Of a stretch of 64,000 bases of DNA, positions 1 to 8,429 are shown piece after piece. The translations under genes were made by a program, and so were the position numbers. How positions within the stretch are numbered: position 1 is the first letter of the stretch; each line of letters starts with the position of its first letter. Origin of the DNA: an uncultured Campylobacter sp. GTDB taxonomy: Bacteria > Campylobacterota > Campylobacteria > Campylobacterales > Campylobacteraceae. Under the pieces are notes generated by a model that did no database searches, was not told the DNA's origin, and saw only the letters and a program-made list of their open reading frames with translations. The stretch is from positions 8,734-72,733 of the forward strand of contig NZ_CALIMS010000053.1 in assembly GCF_938045345.1 (NCBI RefSeq). The letters are read 5' to 3'.

Positions 1-66
1 AATTTTAAAATTTAGCGGGGCGGGCAATTAAACGGCAGGCGCGACAAATAGGCGCTGCGAGAGATT
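1..66. repeat. Direct repeat copy 1 (AAATTTTAAAATTT-type unit)
   Basis: This unit matches 607-675 closely. Both have the AATTTTAAAATTTAGCGGGG core, then a segment resembling GCGGCAGGCGCGA, then AGGCGCTGCGA. The first copy is cut by the window edge, so its left palindromic arm is not visible. No gene lies in it. Confidence 0.7.
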
Positions 67-600
67 GAAACAAACGAGCCGAGAAGCGGCACGAAGCGTA
101 AATTTAAAGCGAGCCGCCGCTAGAATTTATCGCCAGCGGTTTTTTGTGCGATGAAATGAAATTTAAAACAAACCCGCGTTGAAATTTTATAGCGTGAGCG
201 ATGCAACAAGAATGGCGCAGCGCAATTCGGCGCGAATGACACAACGCGTCGTTGGTATTTTGACAGTTTCGATAAGTGCGATATCGTTTTAGCGTAAATC
301 ATGCGACGCGGCGCCAGTGCAGCATAGGCGGCGCGATGTATGCGGATTTCAAGCAGACTGCCGCTAAATTTTTGCAGGTTGCGCTAGCGGTTTAAAACTT
401 AAAACGAGCCGTCGTTGTAAAATTTAAAGCAAATCGTGCCGCGGCTAGGATTTAGCGCGCCTGCAAGCTAAATTTAAACGGCAGCGCGCGCCGTGTATGA
501 TCCCGCCGTTTCATTTAGTGCACCTACGAGCCAAATTTGCCGCTGAAATTTCAAAATTTGCGCTGCGCCAAAGAGTGCTTTGATATTACGATACGTGCCA
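67..600. other. Non-coding, degenerate short repeats
   Basis: I see no credible gene here. The stretch holds imperfect copies of an AAATTTAAAGC-containing unit followed by GCCGCGGCTAG-like sequence, at about 100-131 and 420-455, and many AAATTT strings. It looks like decayed repeat DNA. The short open frames lack a ribosome-binding site and have no recognisable sequence. Confidence 0.5.
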
Positions 601-628
601 CCCCGCTAAATTTTAAAATTTAGCGGGG
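601..628. repeat. Perfect 28-bp palindrome
   Basis: A perfect palindrome with 14-base arms and no loop. It starts CCCCGCTAAATTTT and runs straight into its own complement. It could work as a bidirectional terminator, or be the end of a repeat unit. It lies at the left edge of direct repeat copy 2 and downstream of the minus-strand gene ending at 793. Confidence 0.8.
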
Positions 629-675
629 TGGCCGTCAAGCGGCAGGCGCGATAAAACAGGCGCTGCGAAATATTT
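607..675. repeat. Direct repeat copy 2
   Basis: Second copy of the unit at 1-66, about 600 bases downstream, with a few substitutions. It shares the palindrome half, the GCGGCAGGCGCGA block and AGGCGCTGCGA. Together with the first copy it brackets non-coding DNA. Confidence 0.7.
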
Positions 676-792
676 TCAACAACCCTAAAATATCCGCAAT
701 AACAGAAAAAAATTCTCGCAAAATTTCCATAATAATGGCAAGAATTCCTACAAAAATTACCGCTAAAATTTCATGCAAAACCGCTGTAAAAT

Positions 793-1416
793 TTATCTGC
801 GTTTGATGCCGTAGCCGTCACGATCCACGCATATAAAGCCCGTCGTAGCGCCTCCGTCGCGCGCCATCACCACGCCGTCTGCGGCAAATCTATCATCGCA
901 GCCGATCTCGTAGTCTTTTTTAACAACCTCGCTCGCAGGACCCTCGAAAATCTCGTAAAATTCCGATACAAACCCATCTTTGTAATAAATAGTGGTTTTG
1001 CCCTCGCCTTCCCAGATGCTTACGCCCACGGCATTTGCGCTTTTTGTTTTGGCTTTAAGTTCATTAAAAGTCCCAAAATCCCAGCCTAGGATTTTTAAAA
1101 CAGCGCGCTCGTTCGTCTTTTTGTCTATATTATAAAAACTCGCACTTTGGTTTTTATCTTTATTCACGGCTATCATGCTTGAGACATCGTCGCCGCCAAA
1201 ACGGACGTCAAAAGAAACTCCCTCGGGCTTTATCTCGCGCGCAAAATCGCGCAGGGCTAAAATTTGAACGCGATTTTGCTCGTAATTTTCCGCTAAACCG
1301 GACTCCGAAAAGAATAGTTTGTGGATTAAAAACCCCGCAGCTAGTACAAGCGCGGCGCCTGCGAGAAGCTTAAATAACCTAAAAATTTCCGAGAAAAAAT
1401 ATTTTATAAAATTCAC
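793..1416 (-). CDS. Hypothetical single-pass membrane protein
   Basis: This 207-residue protein has one N-terminal transmembrane segment at about residues 11-31, followed by a soluble domain that would sit outside the cytoplasmic membrane. The soluble part contains phrases such as VSFDVRFGGDD and two late cysteines (IGCDDRF, GFICVDRDG) that could form a disulfide. The start is GTG at 1416 with AGGAAG upstream. It follows the amidohydrolase gene by 33 bases on the same strand, so the two are probably cotranscribed. I do not recognise a family and assign no function. Confidence 0.75.
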   Translation of the reverse strand: MNFIKYFFSEIFRLFKLLAGAALVLAAGFLIHKLFFSESGLAENYEQNRVQILALRDFAREIKPEGVSFDVRFGGDDVSSMIAVNKDKNQSASFYNIDKKTNERAVLKILGWDFGTFNELKAKTKSANAVGVSIWEGEGKTTIYYKDGFVSEFYEIFEGPASEVVKKDYEIGCDDRFAADGVVMARDGGATTGFICVDRDGYGIKRR

Positions 1417-1449
1417 GCCCGCTTCCTAAATTTCGCCGAATTTCACCAT

Positions 1450-2436
1450 CTACGCAAAGGGCAGAATTTTTTTGTAATTGCTCCACAGCTTGCTATCTTC
1501 GCCGAAATATGCAAGCAGTCCGCGCGCGTTGCGATCGAAAGGGTTGGGCTCTTTATGCAGCGCGATACGCTGCGACAGGCGCAGATCGTAGGTGTTGTAT
1601 ATCGCGGAATACGGCACCGGAAAGTCCGAAGCGTAAAGCAAGCGCGAATGCACGTCCGTTTGGCTCGCCAGATGCGGCAGAGCCTTGGCGCGCACCGGCG
1701 TCATCAGCGCCGAAACGTCGGCGTAGAGGTTCTTGTGCGTGCGCAGAAGCGCTAAAAGCGCGAAATAATCGTGTCCGAAATTTCGCGGGCGACGCGAGAG
1801 CGCACGAAAAATATGCGAATACTCGTAGTTAATCGCCATGTGCGCGCACACCGTCGTAACGCCCAGCTCAAGCGGCGCATAGATCATCTCCAGCGCTTCG
1901 CAGCGGCGCGTGCTCGGCACCGAGCTTTCGTTGCCGACGTGGATCACCAGCGGCAAGCCGAGCTTGGCGAGCTTTTCAAAATACGGCACGTAGCGAGGCA
2001 GCCTCGTATCCAGATCCCAATAGTTTTGTAAAAATTTCGCCCCCTTAAATCCAAGCTCAAAGCAGCGATCGATCTCATCTAGCGCGTCCGCTCGCTTCGG
2101 ATTGATGCTAAAAAACGGCACGATGAGATCTGGGTTTTTTTGATAAATTTCAAACACGCTGTCGTTGTCCGCACAGACGGTCTTATCGCGATGGATTAGC
2201 TCGCCCGCGTCGCTAAATTTAGCATCCACGCCGAAAAGCACCGCCTTTTTAACGTATTTCGAAGCTCTAAGCCCGCCGAGCAGAGCGTCCACGTAGGCCT
2301 CGTATGGCTCTTTAATCGCGCGCGATACGTCTATGCCGAAGCGCCTGCCGAAAAGGCACAGCGCGAGCCTGTCGTAAGGGCGGTCGAAGCGCACCTCCTT
2401 GCTTAGCAGATGGACGTGAAAATCAAGCGTTTGCAT
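1450..2436 (-). CDS. Amidohydrolase-family metal-dependent hydrolase
   Basis: This 328-residue protein fits the amidohydrolase (TIM-barrel, amidohydro-rel) family. It has the N-terminal metal-binding HxH (His7, His9 in DFHVHLL), a mid-protein GFKGAKFLQNYW segment, later histidines in LVIHVGNES and VCAHMA, and a C-terminal aspartate in YASDFPVP. Those residues normally bind one or two metal ions that activate water for hydrolysis or decarboxylation. The substrate cannot be read from the sequence. It starts at ATG 2436 and is the first gene of a two-gene minus-strand unit with the membrane protein at 793-1416. Length is usual for the family. Confidence 0.85.
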   Translation of the reverse strand: MQTLDFHVHLLSKEVRFDRPYDRLALCLFGRRFGIDVSRAIKEPYEAYVDALLGGLRASKYVKKAVLFGVDAKFSDAGELIHRDKTVCADNDSVFEIYQKNPDLIVPFFSINPKRADALDEIDRCFELGFKGAKFLQNYWDLDTRLPRYVPYFEKLAKLGLPLVIHVGNESSVPSTRRCEALEMIYAPLELGVTTVCAHMAINYEYSHIFRALSRRPRNFGHDYFALLALLRTHKNLYADVSALMTPVRAKALPHLASQTDVHSRLLYASDFPVPYSAIYNTYDLRLSQRIALHKEPNPFDRNARGLLAYFGEDSKLWSNYKKILPFA

Positions 2437-3031
2437 CGTGGATCCTTGGAGAAAATTTTGCCGAGTTTATATCAAATTGCGGTAAATAGTTAGAATTTTA
2501 ATTAGAGTTTAAATTTACGTTCCGCGCCCTGCCTCGCATAGAATTTAGCGCGGACGTAGTCCGCCCCTTATAAAGCGTCGTCGGGGGTTAGGTGGGGTTT
2601 GTGGGCGAGCGGAGCAATGCGGTGCTGCGGGGCAGCGCCGCCTCCGCGAGAAGTGTGACCTCGCAATTCAAGCCCCCTTTCTGCCCCCAAGATATTTCAC
2701 ATCTATTACGTAAACGCAATAGTACGTTCAACAAAATCAGGACTTGCACAACTAGAGTTTTAAACAAAATTTTAAAATGTAAAATTGCAAAATTCTACTA
2801 ATTGAAATTTATAACTTTACAGCCAAATTAATAGAATTATGTAACGAAAGTTTAGCACTCCATGTTATCGAACTTGCCGTACGAATATTTTTTCGTGGAT
2901 GGAATATTTTAAGAAAAATAGGCAAAGGGCAAAGTATATAAAAGAGCGATTACGCACAAAATAGCCGAGTTGATACAAAAGCAAACCTAAAAGAATTTTC
3001 GGCTACAATTTCCCCCAAATAAAGGCAAAAT
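2437..3031. other. Intergenic gap with repeat element
   Basis: This gap separates the divergent amidohydrolase and MATE genes. Its main content is the GC-rich repeat at 2550-2690, related to elements at 17.3-18.0 kb. The rest is AT-rich and should hold the MATE promoter. A 69-codon open frame at 2592-2801 is made largely of repeat sequence and is not taken as a gene. Confidence 0.6.
2550..2690. repeat. GC-rich hairpin repeat element (copy E)
   Basis: It begins with the inverted repeat GCGGAC-GTA-GTCCGC (2550-2564), then GCGTCGTCGGGGG, a G-rich stretch, an internal hairpin and the box GACCTCGCAATTCAAGC (2657-2673), followed by a C-rich arm. The same components in the same order occur at 17274-17372, and parts recur at 17600-18030. 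The two full copies are clearly homologous although 15 kb apart. Confidence 0.8.
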
Positions 3032-4354
3032 ATGAAAGAAATCTCGCTACTAAGGCTCTCGCTCGCAATCTACATCGATATGTTTTTGCGCCTCGTGACC
3101 ACGTTTATCAACACCTACATGATCTCGCGCGTGGACGTCTCACTAGTGGGCGCGCTGGGGGCGGGCAACGAGATATTTTTGCTCTTCGTCACCGTTTTCG
3201 GCTTTCTGGCCGTGGGCTGCTCGGTACTCGTAGCGCAGGCGCTGGGGGCGAAAAACAAAGTCCTAGCGATGCGCGCGATCCACACGAGCATCGCATTCAA
3301 CGCGCTCGTAGGGCTTTGTAGCGGCGTTTTCGTCTTTAGCTGCGCGCCGTTTTTACTCCGCGCGCTGCAAGTGCCCGCCGAGCTTTTGAGCGAAAGCGCG
3401 ATCTATCTTAAGGTCATCAGCATCGTCTTTGCGATAGACGCCGTCGCGATCGTGCTTAGCGCCATCGTGCGCGTTTACGGATACGCAAATTTCATCATCG
3501 CAGTCTCTGTAGCGATGAATTTAGTAACGCTCGCGGGCAACTACGTCGTGCTCTTTAGGCCGTTCGGACTGCCGTACTACGGGCTTGAGGGCATCGGTGT
3601 GAGCACCATCGCGGGGCGCATGATCGGTGTATGTTTATTCTTCCTCATCATCACGAAGGTGCTAAAGATAAAATTTTACCTCACGATGTTTTTAAAGATC
3701 AAGCTCGCCACGCTGCGTAAAATTCTATCCGTAGGGCTTCCGAGCGCTGGCGAAAACATGCTGTGGATCGTGCAGTATCTAGTCGCCTTCGCCTTCGTCG
3801 CGAACATGGGCGAGGCGAGCCTTACCGTGCAGACGATCTATTTTCAAATTTCATCATTCATCTTCTTCGGCGGAAGCGCGATCAGTATGGCAAATGAAGT
3901 GATCGTAAGCCGCCTCGTAGGTGCCGCCAAGCCGCAGGAGGCGTACCGGCACACATTTACCGCGCTGCGCTTTGGGCTCGGGGCGACGGCGTTTTTTGTC
4001 GCGATCGTGTTTTTAGCGCGCGAGCAGATCATGGAGATGTTGAGCTTAAACGAGGCGCACAAGCAAGTCATGCGGCCGCTTTTTTACCTCACGCTGGGGC
4101 TTGAGTTCGGACGGACGCTTAATATCGTGTTCGTAAACGCCCTACGCGCAAGCGGCGACGCGAGGTTTCCCTTTGCGATGGGCGTGATCTTTATGTGGGG
4201 CGTCTCGATCCCCGTGGGTTGGCTTTTGGGTATCCATTTGGGATATGGAATTTTGGGCGTTTGGATCGGGTTTTTCTGCGACGAGTGGCTACGCGGCAGC
4301 GCCAACACGGCGCGATGGATAAGTAAAAAATGGCAGAGCAAAAAGTTAGTCTAA
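3032..4354 (+). CDS. MATE-family multidrug/organic cation efflux transporter
   Basis: This 440-residue integral membrane protein has about twelve hydrophobic segments in two similar halves, the layout of MATE (NorM/DinF-like) exporters. These swap H+ or Na+ for drugs or metabolites across the inner membrane. The start of the protein (SLAIYIDMFLRLVTTF), the GALGAGNEIF segment and the ALRASGDARFPF segment near residue 370 fit the family. ATG 3032 is preceded by an AAAGGCAA motif. The downstream metalloprotease gene starts inside its last 25 bases, so the two are translated from one message. The substrate is unknown. Confidence 0.9.
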   Translation: MKEISLLRLSLAIYIDMFLRLVTTFINTYMISRVDVSLVGALGAGNEIFLLFVTVFGFLAVGCSVLVAQALGAKNKVLAMRAIHTSIAFNALVGLCSGVFVFSCAPFLLRALQVPAELLSESAIYLKVISIVFAIDAVAIVLSAIVRVYGYANFIIAVSVAMNLVTLAGNYVVLFRPFGLPYYGLEGIGVSTIAGRMIGVCLFFLIITKVLKIKFYLTMFLKIKLATLRKILSVGLPSAGENMLWIVQYLVAFAFVANMGEASLTVQTIYFQISSFIFFGGSAISMANEVIVSRLVGAAKPQEAYRHTFTALRFGLGATAFFVAIVFLAREQIMEMLSLNEAHKQVMRPLFYLTLGLEFGRTLNIVFVNALRASGDARFPFAMGVIFMWGVSIPVGWLLGIHLGYGILGVWIGFFCDEWLRGSANTARWISKKWQSKKLV

Positions 4355-5607
4355 ATTTGCTAGGCTTGCCGATCAGCCTGCGTTTTAAGCGGATGAAATA
4401 CGCGCGCATCCGCATTAGTAAGGACTGCGAGATCAGCGTGAGCGTGCCGCGCTCCTACACCGCGGCGCAAGCAAAAGACTTCATCCTAAAGCACGAAAGC
4501 TGGATCCGCCGAACGCTAGCGCGACTGCGAAGCAAGCTACTAGCGAGCGATCAGGTTAGAATTTTAGGCAAAATTTATAAGCTGAAATTTAGCCGCGAGG
4601 CTGAGCTCGGCGCGAACTGCGACGCGAATGAAAATTTAGGCGATAGCGGCACGCAAGGCTGCGTGAACTGGGCGAATGGCGATGCGAATAGTGACGCGAG
4701 CGGCGTAAATTCGGCTCATTTACAAAGCGGCGCGGGCATAGGCGGTAGCGGCGGCGATGCGAGCAGTAGCGCAAATAACGGCACGGGCGGCATGAATTAC
4801 GGTGCGGGCGGCGGCACGGCAAGTGAAATTTTAAAATTTCACTCGGGCGAACACACTTCGCAAAGTGGTGCGGCGGGCGAGGATTTGAAATTCAACCTAC
4901 CGGACGATGCGGCGCAAGGGCTCGCACAACAGAGCAAAGTGCGACAAAGCGGCGAGTTTATAAATACGGCGGCGCAAAATGTCTGCGAGCAATCCTACGG
5001 CGAAATTTTAAAATTTAATCCTGCCGCAGGGGATGAAATTTCAAAATTTAAACCCGCTGCGAACGGAGAAATTTCAAATTTTGACTCTGTCGTGGGCGAA
5101 GGAATTTCGGTCGCTAGCGAAAAAACTTCAAAATCCGCGAGCGAAAACGCGCCGCAAAATGTAGCGCAAAGCGCGCAAGCGGCGGAGCGCGACGAGCCCG
5201 ATTTTACGATCAAAAATTTTATCCAAAGCTCTAAATTTAAAGATAAAATTTTCGTATCAGGGGGCGCGATCTTTTGCGAGAGCGAGGGTGAGTTTACGGC
5301 GTTTAAAAAGGCCTTTGCGCTTGAGCTTTACCTACGCTATATCGAGAAATTTTCTCCGCGAATAGGCCGCAAGATCGCGCGAGTGCGGGTGCGCAAAATG
5401 CAGACGCGCTGGGGCAGCTGCAACCACGCAAAGGGCTATCTCAACTTCTCGCTAAGCCTGATAGAGCGGGATCCGCGCTTCGTCGAATACGTCGTGCTGC
5501 ACGAGCTCGCGCACCTCATCCATGCAAACCACGGAGCGGATTTTTACGCGCTCATCGCGCAGATAATGCCCGATTTTAGGGCACGTATCAAGCTAGGCAA
5601 GGGGTAA
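4330..5607 (+). CDS. YgjP/DUF45-type zinc metallopeptidase with low-complexity insert
   Basis: This 425-residue protein has the zinc motif HELAH at about residues 391-395 with a third histidine in HANHG, preceded by RWGSC, the signature of YgjP-like (DUF45, SprT-related) metallopeptidases. Typical members have about 230 residues. Here the N-terminal part (1-95) and the C-terminal catalytic part (about 300-425) are separated by about 200 residues rich in Ala, Ser, Gly, Asn and Asp, with repeated EILKF/EISKF phrases. That insert is probably a flexible linker and is not seen in the usual family. The start overlaps the MATE gene by 25 bases. The natural substrate is unknown. Confidence 0.85.
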   Translation: MAEQKVSLNLLGLPISLRFKRMKYARIRISKDCEISVSVPRSYTAAQAKDFILKHESWIRRTLARLRSKLLASDQVRILGKIYKLKFSREAELGANCDANENLGDSGTQGCVNWANGDANSDASGVNSAHLQSGAGIGGSGGDASSSANNGTGGMNYGAGGGTASEILKFHSGEHTSQSGAAGEDLKFNLPDDAAQGLAQQSKVRQSGEFINTAAQNVCEQSYGEILKFNPAAGDEISKFKPAANGEISNFDSVVGEGISVASEKTSKSASENAPQNVAQSAQAAERDEPDFTIKNFIQSSKFKDKIFVSGGAIFCESEGEFTAFKKAFALELYLRYIEKFSPRIGRKIARVRVRKMQTRWGSCNHAKGYLNFSLSLIERDPRFVEYVVLHELAHLIHANHGADFYALIAQIMPDFRARIKLGKG

Positions 5608-5652
5608 AGACCGCCTCAAAGAACTTTTGCAATAGCAATATTTTGCCTATTT

Positions 5653-6139
5653 TTATATCCCTGCTTTTACACTATCGTCATAATGAACTTCTTTTAATTT
5701 AAAAATCTCTATTATTCTTTCGATCTCATTTTTTTGTATTAACGATGTATTGATGTCAAAGATAAGTCCCTCTACCCATAATTTCTTGAAGCCAAAATTT
5801 ATTATAAGCGGAGCATTTTCTTTAAAAAATAGTCCAGACGAAAATTGCAAATATATTAATTTTAATTCATCATATTTGAATGTCTTCGTAAAATAATTAG
5901 ATATTACAAAGCCATTTTCATAAAATATAATTTTTCGAAACGTCTGCTCTGTAAATAGCATTATGAGCGTTAAAAAATATAATAAATGAGATAGAAATAC
6001 CAATAATATCGCCTCTATACCAACCGGTATACACTAGTAATAATAATACCGCATATGATAAATATGGTCTTAAGTGCCCAAAAATTTTACTTCTTTCCAC
6101 GCGATAAATTTCTTTACCTAGCCATTCTGGATTTTTCAT
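5653..6139 (-). pseudogene. Frameshifted small membrane protein gene
   Basis: Two overlapping minus-strand frames (start ATG 6139 and end 5653) look like one gene. The first encodes MKNPEWLGKEIYRVERSK and a membrane segment to FIIFF; the second continues with LTLIMLFTEQTFRKIIFYENG and a soluble tail. The frames meet at a run of six T on the coding strand (5972-5977). With five T the protein would read through as about 161 residues with two transmembrane segments. This may be true decay, slippage at the T run, or a sequencing error. The family is not recognised. Confidence 0.6.
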
Positions 6140-6307
6140 GGGGTGCCTTTAAATTTGATCTGTTATTTTACTTCCGTAAATCTTAAAATGAAATTTTTTA
6201 GCTCAAGCGAATTTTAATTACCGTGTCATACACGCTTATCTATACCTAGATAAAATTTTTCACGCCTTAAATCAGCGAAATTTCGCAAATTTTCGCGGGC
6301 CAAAGCG

Positions 6308-6748
6308 CTAATCTAAAGCCGCAAATTCCACGTATTTCTCCATCGCAACCAGCAGGAGCCAGCGCGCGGTAGGGCTGAAAAAATAGTGGTGTTCTGGGAC
6401 CTGCTCCATTATAAATTTTAAAAAATCGTGAAAGTACTCGGGCGCAAATTTAACCTCGGCGCTCGTTAAACTATCGCCCAGATAGTAGATTTCGCCGCTC
6501 AAAATCCTCTCTTTTGCCGCGGGGTTTGCGTCTATGAAGCTTCTCGCGCCAGCAAAGCTGGGGCAGTCCGCAGTCGCGTAATCTTTCAAACCTCGCAAGA
6601 CGGGCTTGGAGCCGACGAAGGTGAAATTTTCCTCTATAAAGCGCGCTCCGCCCTCGCTCACCTGCCAGCAATCGCCCAAGCTCGATAGAAACGCAAACAT
6701 CTCATCATCCGCGGATTTGAAATTTGCAGGCTCATTTTTGCGATCCAT
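6308..6748 (-). CDS. Hypothetical protein, about 146 residues
   Basis: I place the start at ATG 6748 (MDRKNEPANF) because AAAGGACGAAG lies just upstream. The open frame reaches back to 6862, but that extension is AT-rich and lacks a ribosome-binding site. The protein is soluble, rich in acidic and aromatic residues, and has no motif I can name. It holds short phrases such as FVGSKPVLRGLKDY and PEHHYFFSPTARWL. It stands alone between the broken membrane gene and the YkvI-like permease. Confidence 0.7.
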   Translation of the reverse strand: MDRKNEPANFKSADDEMFAFLSSLGDCWQVSEGGARFIEENFTFVGSKPVLRGLKDYATADCPSFAGARSFIDANPAAKERILSGEIYYLGDSLTSAEVKFAPEYFHDFLKFIMEQVPEHHYFFSPTARWLLLVAMEKYVEFAALD

Positions 6749-6961
6749 CTTCGTCCTTTTTAAATTCATAGTTGCTTTTATTTTGAAATTTTTACGATAA
6801 AGAACAAAAAATATGTTTGATTTAATCTTTTTAAAATCATTATATTGAATTAGGCTAATCAAGGTTTCCCGAGCTCTTTTTATTTCAAGCGAAATCCTTT
6901 ACCGCCCTTAAAATTCAACCAATTCAAATAATCGTTCTTTCTTTATTTTTTTGAACTTTAT

Positions 6962-8206
6962 TTATTTGTTATCATCAGCGAACTGCTCTTTGACAAGATC
7001 TTTGATATCGCTTTTAATACTTTTAGTATCAACTATTGAATCCTCACCCAGCTTCTGAAATTTTTCTTTATCTGCCTTCGTATATTCCTGTTCATCATCA
7101 TATTTTTTTGTGATCAACCAAATCATCTTGCGACGCAAAAACTTCTCATCTCTAACATTTGACCTCTCTTTGATCCACCCAATTAGTAATACCATCAACA
7201 TTATAAAACCAATATAACCTAGAATTGGATACATAATCGATACTAATTTTTTAAAGCCCATAAAGGATAATATATACCCTACAACTACGGTGCCAATCAT
7301 AATTGGATAAAAACGTTTTGATTGATTAGATGAGAAACGTTTTGCTAAGGCATAGAATAAACTGAAAGCAGTATTAAAGATCAAGCCGAAGATAACAAGT
7401 GCATACACAAACGCAAATGCAGGGTGAATCTGTTTGGCAATAGCCAACATAGGAATATCAACAGTCGTTGCAAGTTTTACATTTGCATATAAGATACAGG
7501 TTGTAACTGTGATGATAATACCGATTATAAATCCACCCAAAGTACCACCTTTTTCTGCTACACCAATCCTCATAATGGATCCCCCTAATACAAAAGCCAT
7601 TGATACACCTGTCATAACGCAGAGCGAAAAATAATTCAGAACAGAAAACCAGATATTTGGCATTGGAGTAGAGATTGTATTTGCAATTGTTTCTAATTCT
7701 TTAAAATCAAAACGTTGACTTGCAAAGGTATACACTGCCATAATCATAATCATGATAAAAATAATAGGCGTAAATATTCCGATCACATTCGTGATTTTTT
7801 CAAAATTAAGAAAGCTAACAAGGATTATCAATACGGCACATAGGAGTGCTCCTGACCAGAATGGCATGCCAAATTGCTGATTAAGATTTGATCCAGCCCC
7901 GGCAATCATGACAAAACCTACCACAAAACAGCAAATAATTAAAGAAATATCAAGAATTTTATTAGTGATAGATCCAGCAATTTGTGAAAGAACTTCAAAG
8001 TGATCATTGGATCTAAAATAACTACCGAATGTAATAATGATTTTACCAAAGACGGCATTGAGGATACCAAGAATAACGGCTCCAAGAATACCCCATTTGC
8101 CAAAACTGACGAAATATTGCATCAGATCCTGACCGGACGATAATCCAGCACCGACAATAACCCCAACATATGCTAACGCTACATTTAAAATTTGTTTTAA
8201 CATCAT
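6962..8206 (-). CDS. YkvI-family membrane permease, probably acquired
   Basis: This 414-residue protein has about eleven hydrophobic segments. It opens with AYVGVIVGAGLSSGQDLMQYF, a helix-break-helix typical of the amino-acid/cation permease fold, and resembles YkvI-family proteins of Bacillus. The substrate is unknown. Its last 60 residues are charged and probably cytoplasmic. The gene is much richer in A and T than the dnaJ and murC regions and uses AT-ending codons, which suggests recent transfer. AGAGGTAGG lies upstream; either of the two leading methionines could be used. AT-rich spacers flank it on both sides. Confidence 0.8.
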   Translation of the reverse strand: MMLKQILNVALAYVGVIVGAGLSSGQDLMQYFVSFGKWGILGAVILGILNAVFGKIIITFGSYFRSNDHFEVLSQIAGSITNKILDISLIICCFVVGFVMIAGAGSNLNQQFGMPFWSGALLCAVLIILVSFLNFEKITNVIGIFTPIIFIMIMIMAVYTFASQRFDFKELETIANTISTPMPNIWFSVLNYFSLCVMTGVSMAFVLGGSIMRIGVAEKGGTLGGFIIGIIITVTTCILYANVKLATTVDIPMLAIAKQIHPAFAFVYALVIFGLIFNTAFSLFYALAKRFSSNQSKRFYPIMIGTVVVGYILSFMGFKKLVSIMYPILGYIGFIMLMVLLIGWIKERSNVRDEKFLRRKMIWLITKKYDDEQEYTKADKEKFQKLGEDSIVDTKSIKSDIKDLVKEQFADDNK

Positions 8207-8429
8207 CCTACCTCTTAATTATAAAAATTTTAATTTGCTTTACTAATATTAAGAATCTTTAAATTTAAATAATATTAAATGCTAATTAAATTTTATCCAA
8301 ATAATGACACGAAATTTACACCGAAATTACATCCAAACTCTTAGCGAGATTCCAAGCGAAAATCCCGTACTTTGGTGAATAAAACCGCAAGACCACCGCT
8401 CAAAACAGATCAAGGCAAATCAAGGCAAT
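8207..8429. other. AT-rich spacer
   Basis: This spacer lies between dnaJ and the YkvI-like gene. I see no gene. It is AT-rich near the permease and should hold that gene's promoter. Confidence 0.4.

Noticed and set aside
2592..2801. 69-codon open frame
   Set aside because: It lies mostly in the GC-rich repeat element and has no ribosome-binding site or recognisable protein pattern.
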